From: Branchinecta lynchi
Lineage: Eukaryota > Arthropoda > Branchiopoda > Anostraca > Branchinectidae
NCBI GenBank assembly: GCA_023053575.1
Contig: JAKZAP010000014.1
Coordinates: 17,138,938-17,202,937, forward strand
Direction of reading: 5' to 3'
DNA: 64,000 nucleotides
In this document: one piece after another, positions 22,251 to 34,341 of the stretch
Position numbering within the stretch: position 1 is the first letter of the stretch
Layout: each line of letters begins with the position of its first letter
Made by a program: the position numbers and the translations under genes
Notes under the pieces: model-generated
Databases searched by the model: none
Told to the model about the DNA's origin: nothing
The model's input: the letters and a program-made list of their open reading frames with translations, nothing else

Positions 22251-24173
22251 TTGTATGGCACTTGCACTTCGACAAGTGCCATATAGCCGTCGAAATTTCT
22301 GTCCATCCGTCAGTCGGTCGGCCTGGGTTTTGCCAGTTCGGGTAATTCCAGATAAGCTAGAACGATGAAACTTGGCCGGCATATCAGGGACCCCAAAAGA
22401 TTGAATTGGAAATAGTCACGGGTTCTCGGCGAAACGTCCCGTGGCGACCCCTAGGTCCGATCTCTTTTGGAGGGTGTTAAGGGAAGCGGAATCCGGTATT
22501 TACTGACTTCCGTAGATTGCGAACGGGTGGTCCGATTCGAGTGAAACTGTATGGGTGTTACGAACTAATGACCTAGATATGCAAAACATGTCTCCGAGAC
22601 AGCAGTCATACCAGGGGGAATTGGAGGTGGGGGCCGGAAACTTTGTCACATGAATAACAAGACCAAAGGTTTCGATGGGATCCCAAAAATCTAATACTTG
22701 ATCCAGACAATTGCAAACGAACTACCATACTTGTACCTTGTACCATGCTACCGAACGAACCATATGTCCCGGTAAAAAAAAAGATTGTCATATACAGATT
22801 CAGCGTGTCTTCTTACCCCTAAATCTGTCATCTAATCAACTTCAGATAAATCTTTTGATTTTAACAAATTTTCCGGTTTCGTCCTGATTCCGGGCGAACA
22901 AGTTGTCCGGGTAGACAACACTCTTCTTACCCCTAAATCTAACATCTAATTAACTTCAGATAAAACTTTTACTTTTAACAAACTTTCCGGTTTTGGCCGA
23001 ATTCCGGGCCAACTTATTGCCCTGCGAGAAAGTGGTTTTCACCATCGTGTTCAACATGTCTTCTTGCCCCTATATCGAACATCTAATCAGCTTCAAATAA
23101 AACTTTTACTTTTAACAAACTTTCCGGTTTTGGCCGGATCCACAGCGAAATACTTGTCCGATGACAAAATGGTTTTCGCCATCGTGTTCAGCTTGTCTTC
23201 TTACCCCATAACCGACTGTCACATCATCTGTTTAAAAATATTTCATTCGCCCCTTAATTTAAACCCCCTCCCCCACCCCTAAATCTAGGGCTACAGAAGC
23301 CATCTACGAACTCGATCTTACCCTTGACCCAAAGAGTCCTCACACCAAGTTTCATCAAAATATATCATCCCCTTCGAGAGTTATAGCGCGCACAGACGGA
23401 CGGACGGACAGACGGACAACTTTTGCGATGTCATAGGTATCCCTCCACTTACGTTTTGGGATCCCAAAAACCAAACGAATGGGTCAATAGGATGCGAGTT
23501 TGGCAGTGCCGAGCTAATGCGGCCTAGTTTGTTATTTGGCGCCCTGACCGGATCCGGCCACAGCAGGAGGAAGAAGCGGAAACCGGAAATTTGTAGATAT
23601 GGTCCGACCCGACTCGAGCTTGAAGGACGAGAAGAGGAGATGTCAGAGATCAAAGTTTAGTCGTTTTAGGCCACAGTGGGAGGGAGTTGGGGGGAGCGTC
23701 GGGAATTTCGTTGCTCGCGCAGGGGTCAAACGAGGGAAACTCGAAAAGAAGAGAGAACATATGCCCAAGATGTCAAATTCTATGGTACGGACCGGATCTG
23801 AGCACGGTGAGGGGGGGGGGGGGGCAGAAGTTTCTGAAAAATATTCAGACACGATTGAAACTTGATAGCCGGTAAGAGAAAATGCTTTCGATGGGTTTTT
23901 TTGTGTGTGTCCGGACCAGATTCGGCCGCTATAGGGGGAGTTTGAGGGGGCGGAAATAGTGTTGCACTCCTAGGAATCAACCTAGTGGGACACAACATTC
24001 ACCCTAGATTATCCAAAGCGATGCCGGAACTGCTCAGACTCGAGTGAAACTAGATATCCTGTTTTTAAGTCCGATCCTGGGGGGGGGGGGGATGGGGGTA
24101 TTTTGTGTCGTTCTCATCTACTTTGTTACAGCACCTACTCGTGAAAATGCCATATGAGCTCGTAGCTCTTGTT
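22251..24173 (+). mobile_element. Helentron-like family A element A3, split by B3
   Basis: It has a left hairpin ggcacttgca...caagtgcc (22256-22280), a short GTCY tract (22300-22325) and degenerate internal modules. The right terminus is atgccatatgagctcgtagc, tcttgttt. The inner sequence stops at about 22655 and resumes at about 23470 (ccaaacgaatgggtc), exactly as it runs on unbroken in A8 (near 49690). G-runs of up to about fifteen occur in the right half. Confidence 0.8.
22656..23473 (-). mobile_element. Helentron-like family B element B3, nested in A3
   Basis: It is a complete minus-oriented B copy starting aacaagaccaaaggtttcga, tgggatccca. It has modules with catctaat-aacttca and ccggttttggccg, then the complementary GTCY tract (about 23394-23418), and ends acgttttgggatccca. 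The host junction can be reconstructed from A8, so the insertion post-dates A3. Confidence 0.8.
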
Positions 24174-24870
24174 TTTTTCAGTGGCCACTGTTTCGTCACA
24201 TTTATAGACGAACAGATTTGTGATTTTACAGGTATTCCTTACTTTTCATTTGGATCAAAAAGACGCTCTGCGCCTCGGAGGTCAGAATCTTCTGCCGATG
24301 GCGCATTTCGTAGTATTCTCTATTTAGAAGAACGAAGTGTCACTTATTTGGCGATTAGGCTTAGAAATCTCGAGATGTGAAACCCGCTGAAGGCCAGAAT
24401 CTATATGATAAGTAGTTAGGTTATGCCAGATTGCCAGACGAGTGCAGATTAAAAAAATCGCCTGCGGCGCTTGCTTGAAATGGTTCTGGGTACAAACGTT
24501 GGGAGGTTACCTTTTAAGCGAAATAGCTGAGAAGAAAAGCTATCGTTGTGAATGTATGTATATTCAAATTTGGATTTTAAGAACACTTTTTGGCCGAAAC
24601 ATTGCAGTTAGTTTTACACCGATTATATTATTTGTTGGCGCGGAGCGGCAACGGCTCACTTTTGTCGGTACGTGCGAGTTGTATATTTTGACCCATGAGT
24701 CGTTGAAACGGAGGGGTCCCCCCCCCCCCTGGCATGAGTGCTTCAGGCCACCTCTGATCAGTGCATCTTTATTATTAAAAAACATATCCTGCGGTATTAA
24801 TAAAAAAACAGCATCGCTTTTTCATCACGTAGCTCCTCCCACAGTATATATCTTTTATAATCAGACATGT
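24174..24870 (+). other. Shc intron 2, unassigned part
   Basis: A 150-codon frame (24442-24894) crosses a C-run and has no recognisable domain, so I consider it chance. A C-run of 14 lies at about 24718-24730 in sequence resembling the end of an L-type MITE. Confidence 0.4.
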
Positions 24871-24874
24871 TTTA

Positions 24875-25097
24875 CACTGTCAAAAGTTTCATAACAGATA
24901 ACACAAGGATGCGCGGTTTTGCCAGACAACACTTGGGATGTAATCTGTTGTTATTTTGACAAGGGTATGCATTAAATCTTAAGCATAACAGGGATTGCTA
25001 GGAAGAGCACGGAAAAGCATCTGCTGACTTTTCCGAAGTCAGACGACAAACAGAAAAGTCCTTGTGTTATCTGCCATGAAACTTCTGACATTGCAGT
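24875..25097. mobile_element. Short TIR element (MITE) in intron 2
   Basis: The left arm aaaagtttcataacagataa, cacaagga (24882-24909) is the reverse complement of tccttgtgttatctgccatg, aaacttct in the right arm (25059-25086), with actgt/acagt-like outer ends. About 150 bp lies between. No target duplication was identified. Confidence 0.6.
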
Positions 25098-26003
25098 CTT
25101 TTTTCTGTGTCTTTATGTGTCTTATTTATTTTCTTTCATTTACTCCGCTTTTTCGAAATGACGGGTTATAATACATTAATTTACTTACATAGTTACTTTT
25201 ATACATATTTAGCCTGCAAAGATTAAAACACTCGTTCAACTTTAAAATCAGTTTAAATTTTCAGTGTTGAAAATATTCAGAAATGAGGGAATAACCTTTG
25301 GGAATACTTGGTTGGTCCGACACTCTGTAACACCTGTAAAGAATAACACCTTTAAACTATAAGCAACACTTTGTCTATTTAATGAATTGGGGATTCTTCT
25401 AAATTTTGGGGCGACTTTATCTTTTGGAAGAGGTCTCATCTGGCTGTCTGCTACGGCCAGTTTCCCTTGGTAAAGTTTTCATAAAGCTGAACATTTCTCC
25501 AAATCTTATGGTTCTGGGTGATAGTAAAATTTATATACCACTATAATAGTTGTATAAAAAAATTCCTGCACTACTCTTGATTTTCCTCGTGGAGGTATCT
25601 ATTCAAACAGTACGTTCTTTGTTTATCACTTTACAAGCTTTTCAGATTTTCAAGCGTTTCGGAATAAATATTTAATGGGCTTAATGACCCCCTCTTCCGT
25701 CTACTCCTACACAGTAACCCCTTCCTTATTTATTCTGCACCCCTGTAATCTGACACAGTCTGAATTGGCTTAAAATACCCCTTTTGATCCTCAAGTGTGG
25801 GTTGTAAGACATGAATGCGAGGGAATGATGGATTGCTATATGCGTTTCGATAATAGGGGTAACATTTTTATTTTTCTCTTCTCGCACCCCGATGGTTGGC
25901 CCTGCGGAGCCCAGAAAAAAAAATTCGAAAAAGAATTGACAACCAATTGCCAATGTAATTTCTACAAATAATTAAAGTTTGCTGATCTATTTGAATGTTC
26001 CAG
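25098..26003 (+). other. Shc intron 2, 3' part
   Basis: It is AT-rich with no recognised repeat. It ends with the acceptor ttgaatgttccag at 26003. Confidence 0.5.
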
Positions 26004-26114
26004 GATGGTGAATTTCTGGTCCGCGAGTCTCAGTCATCTTCGGGACAGTATGTTCTCAGCGGTCTCCAGCAAGGGAATTTCAAACATCTGCTTCTAGTCG
26101 ACCCAGAGGGGGTG
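26004..26114 (+). CDS. Shc adaptor, central SH2 exon
   Basis: This 111-bp phase-0 exon runs from ccag|gatggt to gtg|gtaagt. Its 37 codons encode the phosphotyrosine pocket. GEFLVRES is at residues 2-9, with the invariant Arg at 26022-26024. It is followed by GQYVLSGLQQG and KHLLLVDPEGV, where the His of the KH pair is the conserved beta-D residue. This wording is specific to the Shc family, in contrast to Src- or Grb-type SH2 domains. All binding residues expected of a working SH2 domain are present. Confidence 0.96.
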
Positions 26115-26853
26115 GTAAGTCTATTTTCTTCATTGATTTCGGGCCCTTTCACTTTGACTACACTGTTAGAAGTTTCATAACATTTGCACAACAATAGAAA
26201 CTGCTAGTACAGTCCTGTACATACAGACGGAGTAATTAATTTGGCGGCCCACCAACTGTGTTTCCGCGACCAACAAGATTTTCGTGGCTCGCTTTGTGGC
26301 TCAAATTCGACAAACAACTGGTGAGGTGATTATCGATTTTGTGGCTCGATTCTGGCGTGAAATTCAAATTAAGCAGCAAAATAGTGTCCAAACAATAAAG
26401 TTAACTACTTTTCAAAGCATATAGACTTAAAACTGAGGATCCCTTTTGTACACAATGGTAAGGAAATAACCCTGGAGTTCTATTTATTGAGACTTTACGT
26501 GAATTTTTTTTTTATTTTCAGATTTTTTTAGTTTCCGCCCAAAAAATAGACAAAAGCGTGTCCGCGAGTTTCAACTCGTGTCTCGACTGTGGCACACAAT
26601 CTTGTTTCCGCGACAAATACCCAGAAGTGTGTGGCCCACAATTGTGTCGTAGAAAATGGCCTTAAATAGGAAAGAAAACAAAAGAAAGAACAGAACAGAA
26701 AGAATATAAATGGAAGCAACAGAGACGTTGCTGGATCCCACAGTTATGTACGTAGAGACGGAGTAATTCAGTTAGAAAATAAAAGAAAAGAAAAGTGTGA
26801 CGTCCGACACATATTTTTAAGATCGCCGCTGCGCTTTTCACGAGCGACGCTGC
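26115..26853 (+). other. Shc intron 3, 5' part
   Basis: A near-identical motif, agacggagtaattaa / agacggagtaattca, occurs about 530 bp apart (26227 and 26757). A gtttccgcgac motif also occurs twice between them (about 26261 and 26605), so this may be a decayed element. No exon was seen. Confidence 0.4.
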
Positions 26854-26861
26854 GTTGGGAA

Positions 26862-27130
26862 CAGGGGCGTCACAACTGGGGGGGGGGGGGGGGGACAGTT
26901 GACATTTTTCATGAAAATAGTCGGCTTTTCTGAAAATTGGTCGATTTTTCGTCAAAATAGTCGGTTTTTCTGAAAATCAGTCGTTTTTTTTCAAAAATGT
27001 AATTTTTCTTGTTGAAAACAGTCGTTTTTCTGCAGAAAAGGTCGGTAAATTTACCAGCCAGTCGGTAAACGCCTCTCCCCCCCCCCCCCCCCCCCCCCCC
27101 CCTCAAACATTTTGGCTAGTAACGCGTCTG
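26862..27130 (+). mobile_element. hAT-like MITE (family L), complete
   Basis: The 269-bp element has termini caggggcgtcacaactgg and the complement of cagacgcgttactagcc, and is flanked by a perfect 8-bp duplication GTTGGGAA (26854-26861, 27131-27138). Eight-bp duplications and this type of terminus mark hAT transposons. Inside are repeated agtcgg-tttttc motifs, a run of 17 G near the left end and 26 C near the right end, so the arms can pair. Confidence 0.9.
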
Positions 27131-27269
27131 GTTGGGAATGAAATGGAATAGATCAGATTTATTCGTGGTTCGGAAGCAGTAAGAGCTGACTGGTTTGGAG
27201 GGGAACCTGGGTGAGCTAGTGTATATAACAGTGAAACTATCCTTTTGGTTATTTGATTTATCAATATAA

Positions 27270-27410
27270 TATATGTTAAATATTCTTTGAGCCCAAGCTG
27301 ACTTTGAAACATTTATTCAAACAATGTTTACACGGATACGTCAGCTCTGATTTTTCATCAGCTGACGTAAATCAGAGCTGACGTATCCGTGTAAACATTG
27401 TTTGAATAAA
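27270..27410. repeat. Foldback element F2 (short)
   Basis: The arm from tttattcaaacaatgtttac to cagctctgattt (27312-27351) is followed almost at once by its complement (27370-27410). The left side keeps the outer family sequence tgagcccaagctgactttga. This is the inner-deleted form of F1. Confidence 0.8.
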
Positions 27411-27946
27411 TAATATATGTTATTATAACGATCTGAGCCGTTACAAAAAGAACATAAGGCAACAACAGAAACGTGATTATAAACTGCATCACTGAAGAAT
27501 TGCACTACGCAGAGCGGGCGTCGAGTCGGGGTTGCGCTTAAGGCTCACGAATACTGCAAATGTGTGCCGTGCTACGCCATTGTTTCCTCGAAAGAATTTA
27601 CTTGTCCATTGTGGAGCACTCCGCAGATACTTTTCATATTTGTAAAATACTTCGGGACATAGTTTGTGTCTGAGTTAGAAAACAACTTCCAAAGAGGTGC
27701 CAAACCCAAAGAAAAATCTTGATTTTGCAAGCTTCTACGCGTGCCCCCGATGATGACGGTTAATGCTAAATCTTACTAAATCAGTCACTTCAAAATTGTC
27801 GTAACTTCCGTTGATTAATTTGAATGTTTCAATCAGGTCTCCTCTAAAAAATCTGTTTGCAACAGAGGGAAGGTACAACTTAGTTAAATCTCACTTGGTA
27901 GGGGAGATCGCGCAGATCTGGTACGAAATTCGTAGCTCTCCGTTAA
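27411..27946 (+). other. Shc intron 3, unassigned
   Basis: No exon or known repeat was recognised. Confidence 0.45.
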
Positions 27947-28402
27947 AGTTTAACTGAAAAGCCAACTTATTTTTGTGTCGATTAAATGAATACACTGAAT
28001 AATTTGGATTCTGCAAAAGATTTTTTTTATTTTCCACTATCTGCTCTAGTTGTGACGTTCAGAATATCTGCGGCCGTCCCCACACCGTAAATTCTACTAT
28101 GACGCGGGAAACTTTAATCTCAACACAAACGCGGCTTTTCATTGGGCGGTGGTGAGACTGGTGAAGATTGCTTAGTCCCTGAACAACAAAAAAATAATAA
28201 ATTTTTCTCGTAAGGCATACAAAAAAAAATAACAGCGCATAGAGGTACCACAAATCATGAGGAAATTCCACTATTTGAAAAGCGATTATTCGTGAATAGC
28301 GGAACAACGAAATAACGCATTTTCAGCTTGTCTTCAAGCCAGTTTTAACGATCAATTGATGGGTAACTAGATTGTCCTATCCCAGCCCTTTTTGGTTAAA
28401 CT
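27947..28402. mobile_element. TTAA-flanked MITE, copy K1
   Basis: The 456-bp element is flanked by TTAA (27943-27946, 28403-28406). Its ends are agtttaactgaaaag and the complement of agtttaacc. The right third resembles the 5.1-5.9 kb repeats (ttcgtgaatagcg-aacaacga). The TTAA duplication groups it with I1 and I2, although the interior differs. Confidence 0.75.
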
Positions 28403-28484
28403 TTAATACACACTCCGACATAGAAGCATTAGCATCAGTTCGTACTGCTTTTTCGTACAACTTCATACTACTATTTTGAGAAAA

Positions 28485-31473
28485 AACAAGAGCTACAAGC
28501 TCATATGACACTTGTTACGAGTAGGCACGGCTCGGTTATGTCAATGATATATCTAGTGTTTGCTAGGTGTCTTCCCACCAAGTTTCATCTCGATCCCTCC
28601 ACTCATAGCGTTTTCCAATATTTCCGGTTCTCCCCTCCAGCTCCCCCCAAAAGTCACCGGATCCGGTCCGGATTTTAAGTGGGTCGTCTGAAGCATGACG
28701 TCTTTCCAAATATCAAGTTTCATCGAGATCCGGTCACCCGTTCGAAAGTTATAAATACCTCAAGATTCCGGATTCCCCCTCCCTCCACTCCCCCAAGAGT
28801 GCCCGAATCGGCTCGGTCATGTCAATGATGTATCTAGTGTTTGCTAGGTGTCTTCCCACCAAGTTTCATCTCGATCCCTCCACTCATAACGTTTCCCAAG
28901 ATTTCCGGTTAACCCCTCCAGCTCCCCCAAAAGTCACCGGATCCGGTCCGGATTTTAAGTGGGTCGTCTGAGGCATGAGGCCTTTCCAAATATCAAGTTC
29001 CATCGAGATCCGATCACCCGTTCAAAAGTTGTAAATACCTCAAGATCCGGATTCCCCCTCCCTCCACTCCCCCCACAGTGCCCGAATTGGCTCGGTTATG
29101 TCAATGATGTATCTTCACACCAAGTTTCATCTCGATCCCTCCACTCACAGTGTTTCCCAAGATTTCCGGTTGCCCCCTGCAGCTCCCCCCAAAAGTCACC
29201 GGATCCGGTCCGGATTTTAAGTGGGTCGTCTGAGGCATGAGGTCGTTCCAAATATCAAGTTTCATCGAGATCCGGTCACCCGTTCGAAAGTTATAAATAC
29301 CTCAAGATTCCGGATTCCCCCTCCCTCCACTCCCCCAAGAGTGCCCGAATCGGCTCGGTCATGTCAATGATGTATCTTCACACCAAGTTTCATCTCGATC
29401 CCTCCACTCACAGTGTTTCCCAAGATTTCCGGTTGCCCCCTGCAGCTCCCCCCAAAAGTCACCGGATCCGGTCCGGATTTTAAGTGGGTCGTCTGAGGCA
29501 TGAGGTCGTTCCAAATATCAAGTTTCATCGAGATCCGGTCACCCGTTAAAAAGTTATAAATACCTTAAGATTCCGGATTCCCTCTCCCTGCACTCCCCCC
29601 CACAGTACCCGAATCGGCTCGGTTATGTCAATGATGTATCTAGTGTTTGCTAGGTGTCTTCCCACCAAGTTTCATCTCGATCCCTCTACTCATAGCGTTT
29701 CCCAAGATTTCCGGTTGCCCCCTCCAGCTCCCCCCAAAAGTCACCGGATCCGGTCCGGATTTTAAGTGGGTCGTCTGAGGCATGAGGTCTTTCCAAATAT
29801 CAAGTTTCATCGAGATCCGGTCACCCGTTCGAAAGTTATAAATACCTCAAGATTCCGGATTCCCCCTCCCTCCACTCCCCCAAGAGTGCCCGAATCGGCT
29901 CGGTCATGTCAATGATGTATCTAGTGTTTGCTAGGTGTCTTCCCACCAAGTTTCATCTCGATCCCTCCACTCATAACGTTTCCCAAGATTTCCGGTTAAC
30001 CCCTCCAGCTCCCCCAAAAGTCACCGGGTCCGGTCCGGATTTTAAGTGGGTCGTCTGAGGCATGAGGCCTTTCCAAATATCAAGTTCCATTGAGATCCGA
30101 TCACCCGTTCAAAAGTTATAAATACCTCAAGATCCGGATTCCCCCTCCCTCCACTCCCCCCACAGTGCCCGAATTGGCTCGGTTATGTCAATGATGTATC
30201 TTCACACCAAGTTTCATCTCGATCCCTCCACTCACAGTGTTTCCCAAGATTTCCGGTTGCCCCCTGCAGCTCCCCCCAAAAGTCACCGGATCCGGTCCGG
30301 ATTTTAAGTGGGTCGTCTGAGGCATGAGGTCGTTCCAAATATCAAGTTTCATCGAGATCCGGTCACCCGTTAAAAAGTTATAAATACCTCAAGATTCCGG
30401 ATTCCCTCTCCCTCCACTCCCCCCCCCCCCACAGTACCCGAATCGGCTCGGTTATGTCAATGATGTATCTAGTGTTTGCTAGGTGTCTTCCCACCAAGTT
30501 TCATCTCGATCCCTCCACTCATAGCGTTTCCCAAGATTTCCGGTTGCCCCCTCCAGCTCCCCCCAAAAGTCACCGGATCCGGTCCGGATTTTAAGTGGGT
30601 CGTCTGAGGCATGAGGTCGTTCCAAATACAAGTTTCATCGAGATCCGATCACCCGTTCAAAAGTTATAAATACCTCAAGATTCCGGATTCCCCCTCCCTC
30701 CACTCCCCCCCCCCACAGTACCCGAATCGGCTCGGTTATGTCAATGATGTATCTAGTGTTTGCTAGGTGTCTTCCCACCAAGTTTCATCTCGATCCCTCC
30801 ACTCATAGCGTTTCCCAAGATTTCCGGTTGCCCCCTCCAGCTCCCCCCAAAAGTCACCGGATCCGGTCCGGATTTTAAGTACGTCGTCTGAGGCATGAGG
30901 TCTTTCCAAATATCAAGTTCCATCGAGATCCGATCACCCGTTCAAAAGTTATAAATACCCCAAGGTTCCGGATTCCCCCTCCCTCCACTCCCCCCCACAG
31001 TGCCCGAATCGGCTCGGTTATGTCAATGATGTATCTAGTGTTTGCTAGGTGTCTTCCCACCAAGTTTCATCTCGATCCCTCCACTCATAGCGTTTCCCAA
31101 GATTCTCGGTTGCCCCCTCCAGCTCCCCCCAAAAGTCACCGGATCCGGTCCGGATTTTAAGTGGGTCGTCTGAGGCATGAGGTCGTTCCAAATATCAAGT
31201 TTCATCGAGATCCGATCACCCGTTCAAAAGTTAAAAATACCTCAAGATTCCGAATTCCCCCTCCCTCCACTCCCCCCACGGTGCTCGGATCGGGGAAGTG
31301 ACTATTTCCAACTTAATCATTTGGGGTTCCTGATACGCTTGCCAAGTTTGATCGTCCTAGCTTATCTGGAAGTGCCCGAACTAGCAAAACCTGGACAGAC
31401 CGACAGACCGACGGACGGACAGAAATTGCGATCGCTATATGGCACTTGGCCGAAGGGCAAGTGCCATAAAAAA
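28485..31473 (-). mobile_element. Helentron-like family A element A4 with ten-unit array
   Basis: Minus-oriented copy. The right terminus is aacaagagctacaagctcat (28485) and the left hairpin ggcacttggccgaagggcaa, gtgcc is at 31441-31465, with the GACR tract at 31393-31422. Between them are ten modules of about 262-284 bp, each with accaagtttcatctcgatcc. Modules 2-4 resemble modules 6-8 (the unusual gttaacccctccagctccc recurs at about 28908 and 29994), showing duplication of a multi-module block. Open frames here are shadows of the array. Confidence 0.88.
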
Positions 31474-34341
31474 TCTTCGGGAAGCGACACCACTACCATT
31501 TGATGTTCCGATGGTTATAAATGGCTAATGTAAATATATACCCTTATTCTTACTGAGTTTCTTAGGATCCAGTGGAAATGAATTATTTTTCCTGTCTCTT
31601 TTCAACTAGTGCGCATATAGCTTCAGCTATCTTGTGTACTCCGCTGTTTTTCTATCCAAAAAGAGTTTGCGGGTAAAATTAAGCTTGTTTACTTACGTGT
31701 GGCCAAAATTGAAGGTTGAATTCCGACTCCTTAGCCTTACTGACAGTTCAGCGGTCTCGTAACTTCACTTCCGGAAGATTCGTTATTTAGTAAATAAGTC
31801 TGATTTCGACACACGGTCCTGAAGCTCTCTTTGAACGCTGGCTGATTTTCTCAGGTTCATAATTTTCTGTTGGGGAAAGTTAATAACTTTCCATAACTTC
31901 AGTATGGAAATAAAGTGAGACTTTCGGTCGTAGGTAAAATTGAGGCTGCATGCATGAGCTGATCTGTCTTCAAATAAATTCAAGGCTTGTGTTTCTGGAA
32001 ACGCAGAAAAAAATCCAACTAACATGATGATATCTTGTATGGTTGTGACTTGTATCATTATTGTATGGTTGTGGATGATTTGTATGGTTGTGACGAGGAA
32101 ATCATTTTCCTTTCCTATATTCTTTTTTTCTCTCTCTCTTTCTTTACCTCTTTTTTCTTTTCTTTCTTTGAAAATATATTAGATTAGTTTTTATGTCATT
32201 ATTTATTGAATAATTTCAAGTTAAAAGGTGGTTAGAAGATACAGCCACCCACAGGACTTTTGTCTTTTATGTGGTTGTTGAGTTTTTTTTGTACAATGTA
32301 GTTGTGTTTTTTTGGTGAAGTAAATATCTGAATCTGAAAATCTGAATCTGAAATCTGATTAGAACGGAAGAAACCTACTCATCATGTGATATGAAATTTA
32401 TGAAAATACAGTTTAACCGATTTGCCGATGTCCCTTGTCAACCCCATCGGCGTCAGTTTTCTGCTTGTTTTGCACTTTTAGCTTATCGTCCCATCTGTTG
32501 GGAGACGATTGAAACTTCCGTGGTAGTTTGGAATTTAGGACCCGGTGTTTTCAACGAATTAGTCTACGAACCGCTAGAAAATGATAAGAAACGGGCGCAA
32601 AATACCATCTTTCTGCTGTAAAAACAACTCCACTCTGTATTTCATCATACGAATAAACTTATGATTTTACACAAGTATCATAAGCAGTGACGAAAGTGCA
32701 CATGCATTTACTTCCTTTGGGTTATTAGTTGGAGGGTCTCTATCCCTTTGCTCATCGTCTGTCACAAGATTTCGTGACGCCAGAACTTCTAATTTCCTTC
32801 TGTTAGCTTAATGATTTATGTGTGAATGGCATATTCCTGAGTTTTAATTAAGTTAATCCTGAAACCTTAACGCGTCTAGAGGGTTGGTTTGTGAAACAAA
32901 GTCTGAGCATTGGATTAGAATTAACAACTCCAGGTTTGGATACGGACTTTCACTGACTCACCAAAGTCTCTTCCTCGCTTCCGTTTTCACCACCATCATC
33001 AGTGTTCGGCTTGTTTGGTACTTTCAATTCCTCACTCTGGTTGTTGGATCTGATTGTAGACTCTTCGGTACTAATACCTAGTTCGAATGTAAGGACTTGT
33101 TGTTTTTGACAAATTAATCCTTGCTCTTTTACATACTGAACAGCTTAAGCTCTTTACAACTATAGTGTGTCGTGGAATTGTATTAGTTTAATCAGATATC
33201 TTGTAACATTGTTTCTTGCCCATATTTGTGAACATGAACGGAGCAGTGTCACGTATTGACGGGACCTTTCGTCATGATGACCGTATTGCCTAACCTTCTA
33301 GACACCTAGATATGCGGGGCTTCCCCACAGCTGTGCCAAACCTTCCGGATTTTCATGGTTATAATGATGGTTAGTTTGGCATTTTTGTTGTTCTTTAACA
33401 TTTCTTAAATGTGAATTTTGCGTATCTTTGCCTTGCAATCACTACTTTCTACCACCCTTCGTTTTCCCCCAACCATTTGAATACTAAAATAAAATAAGAA
33501 AAAATGGAAAACAAAGATGGTCCACATGTACAAACTCTTCAAGATCAGTTTATACGTATTCAGTATGCCTTAATCTCATCGTATTCGAGCTTCAGCTTTG
33601 AATAGAATGAGCATAAATTTGTTTAGACGTTGTTTGTTGGTCAAATTTTAGTTGACTTGGTAAACGGACAAGTCAGCTTATATTTCTTCTAGGGATATTG
33701 TGATTTTTGGCCCTTCTTGGCAAGTTCCCTCTTCAAATATGTGACTCGCCGTCAGCTCGGGCAAAGAAATACGGGATAAATTTATTTATTTTTTATTTTA
33801 TTTATTTTATTCAATAAAGGAGTAAGCCATACGGCTTGTCGCATAATGAATTCTTCCGCGTCAACTTCAAATTCAAATTTGTTTATTTCCATGATATCTT
33901 TTAACAAAAATAGTGGTGGATCGTCATACATGGTCGACATAGTCATAAAAATCACATATATGTTACAATTTTAAAATCTTCAAACACAATACAATAACAA
34001 ACATATTTACAAAACATTTCAATTTAAAATTCATAATTCCGATCCGTTAAAAAACTTCACAAAATAGGGAACAAATGACTTGAGATACCGCTCCGTAGAT
34101 TTTACGTGCGGTTTCTTGAGTTGTGTCTTTGGTGCGTCTGTGCTAGGAGTTGCCTTAATTTGCAGATTTGTAGTCACAATTGTAGTAAAATGGACTTGCT
34201 TATTAAATCTGTATAATCTCCGTTCGAACGCTGCTGACGGGTTCAGTTATTGTGTAGGTTGTGGGAATTCTTCTTATACGGATCGAGGGACGGAGAGGTG
34301 GTTGGTATTTAGAGAAACGTTGATAGATGTAACGAATATGC
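31474..34341 (+). other. Shc intron 3 between A4 and A5, with retroelement tails
   Basis: At 32100-32352 a pyrimidine-rich tract and an (atctga)n tail resemble a LINE/SINE 3' end in + orientation. At about 33780-34030 an A/T-rich stretch with cttcaaattcaaatttgttt looks like a similar end in minus orientation. Near 33715 a fragment of family F (ggcccttcttggcaag) is visible. No exon was identified. Confidence 0.5.

Noticed and set aside
24442..24894. 150-codon + strand frame in Shc intron 2
   Set aside because: No domain or splice sites, it crosses a C-run, and it contains no sequence shared with known proteins that I recognise.
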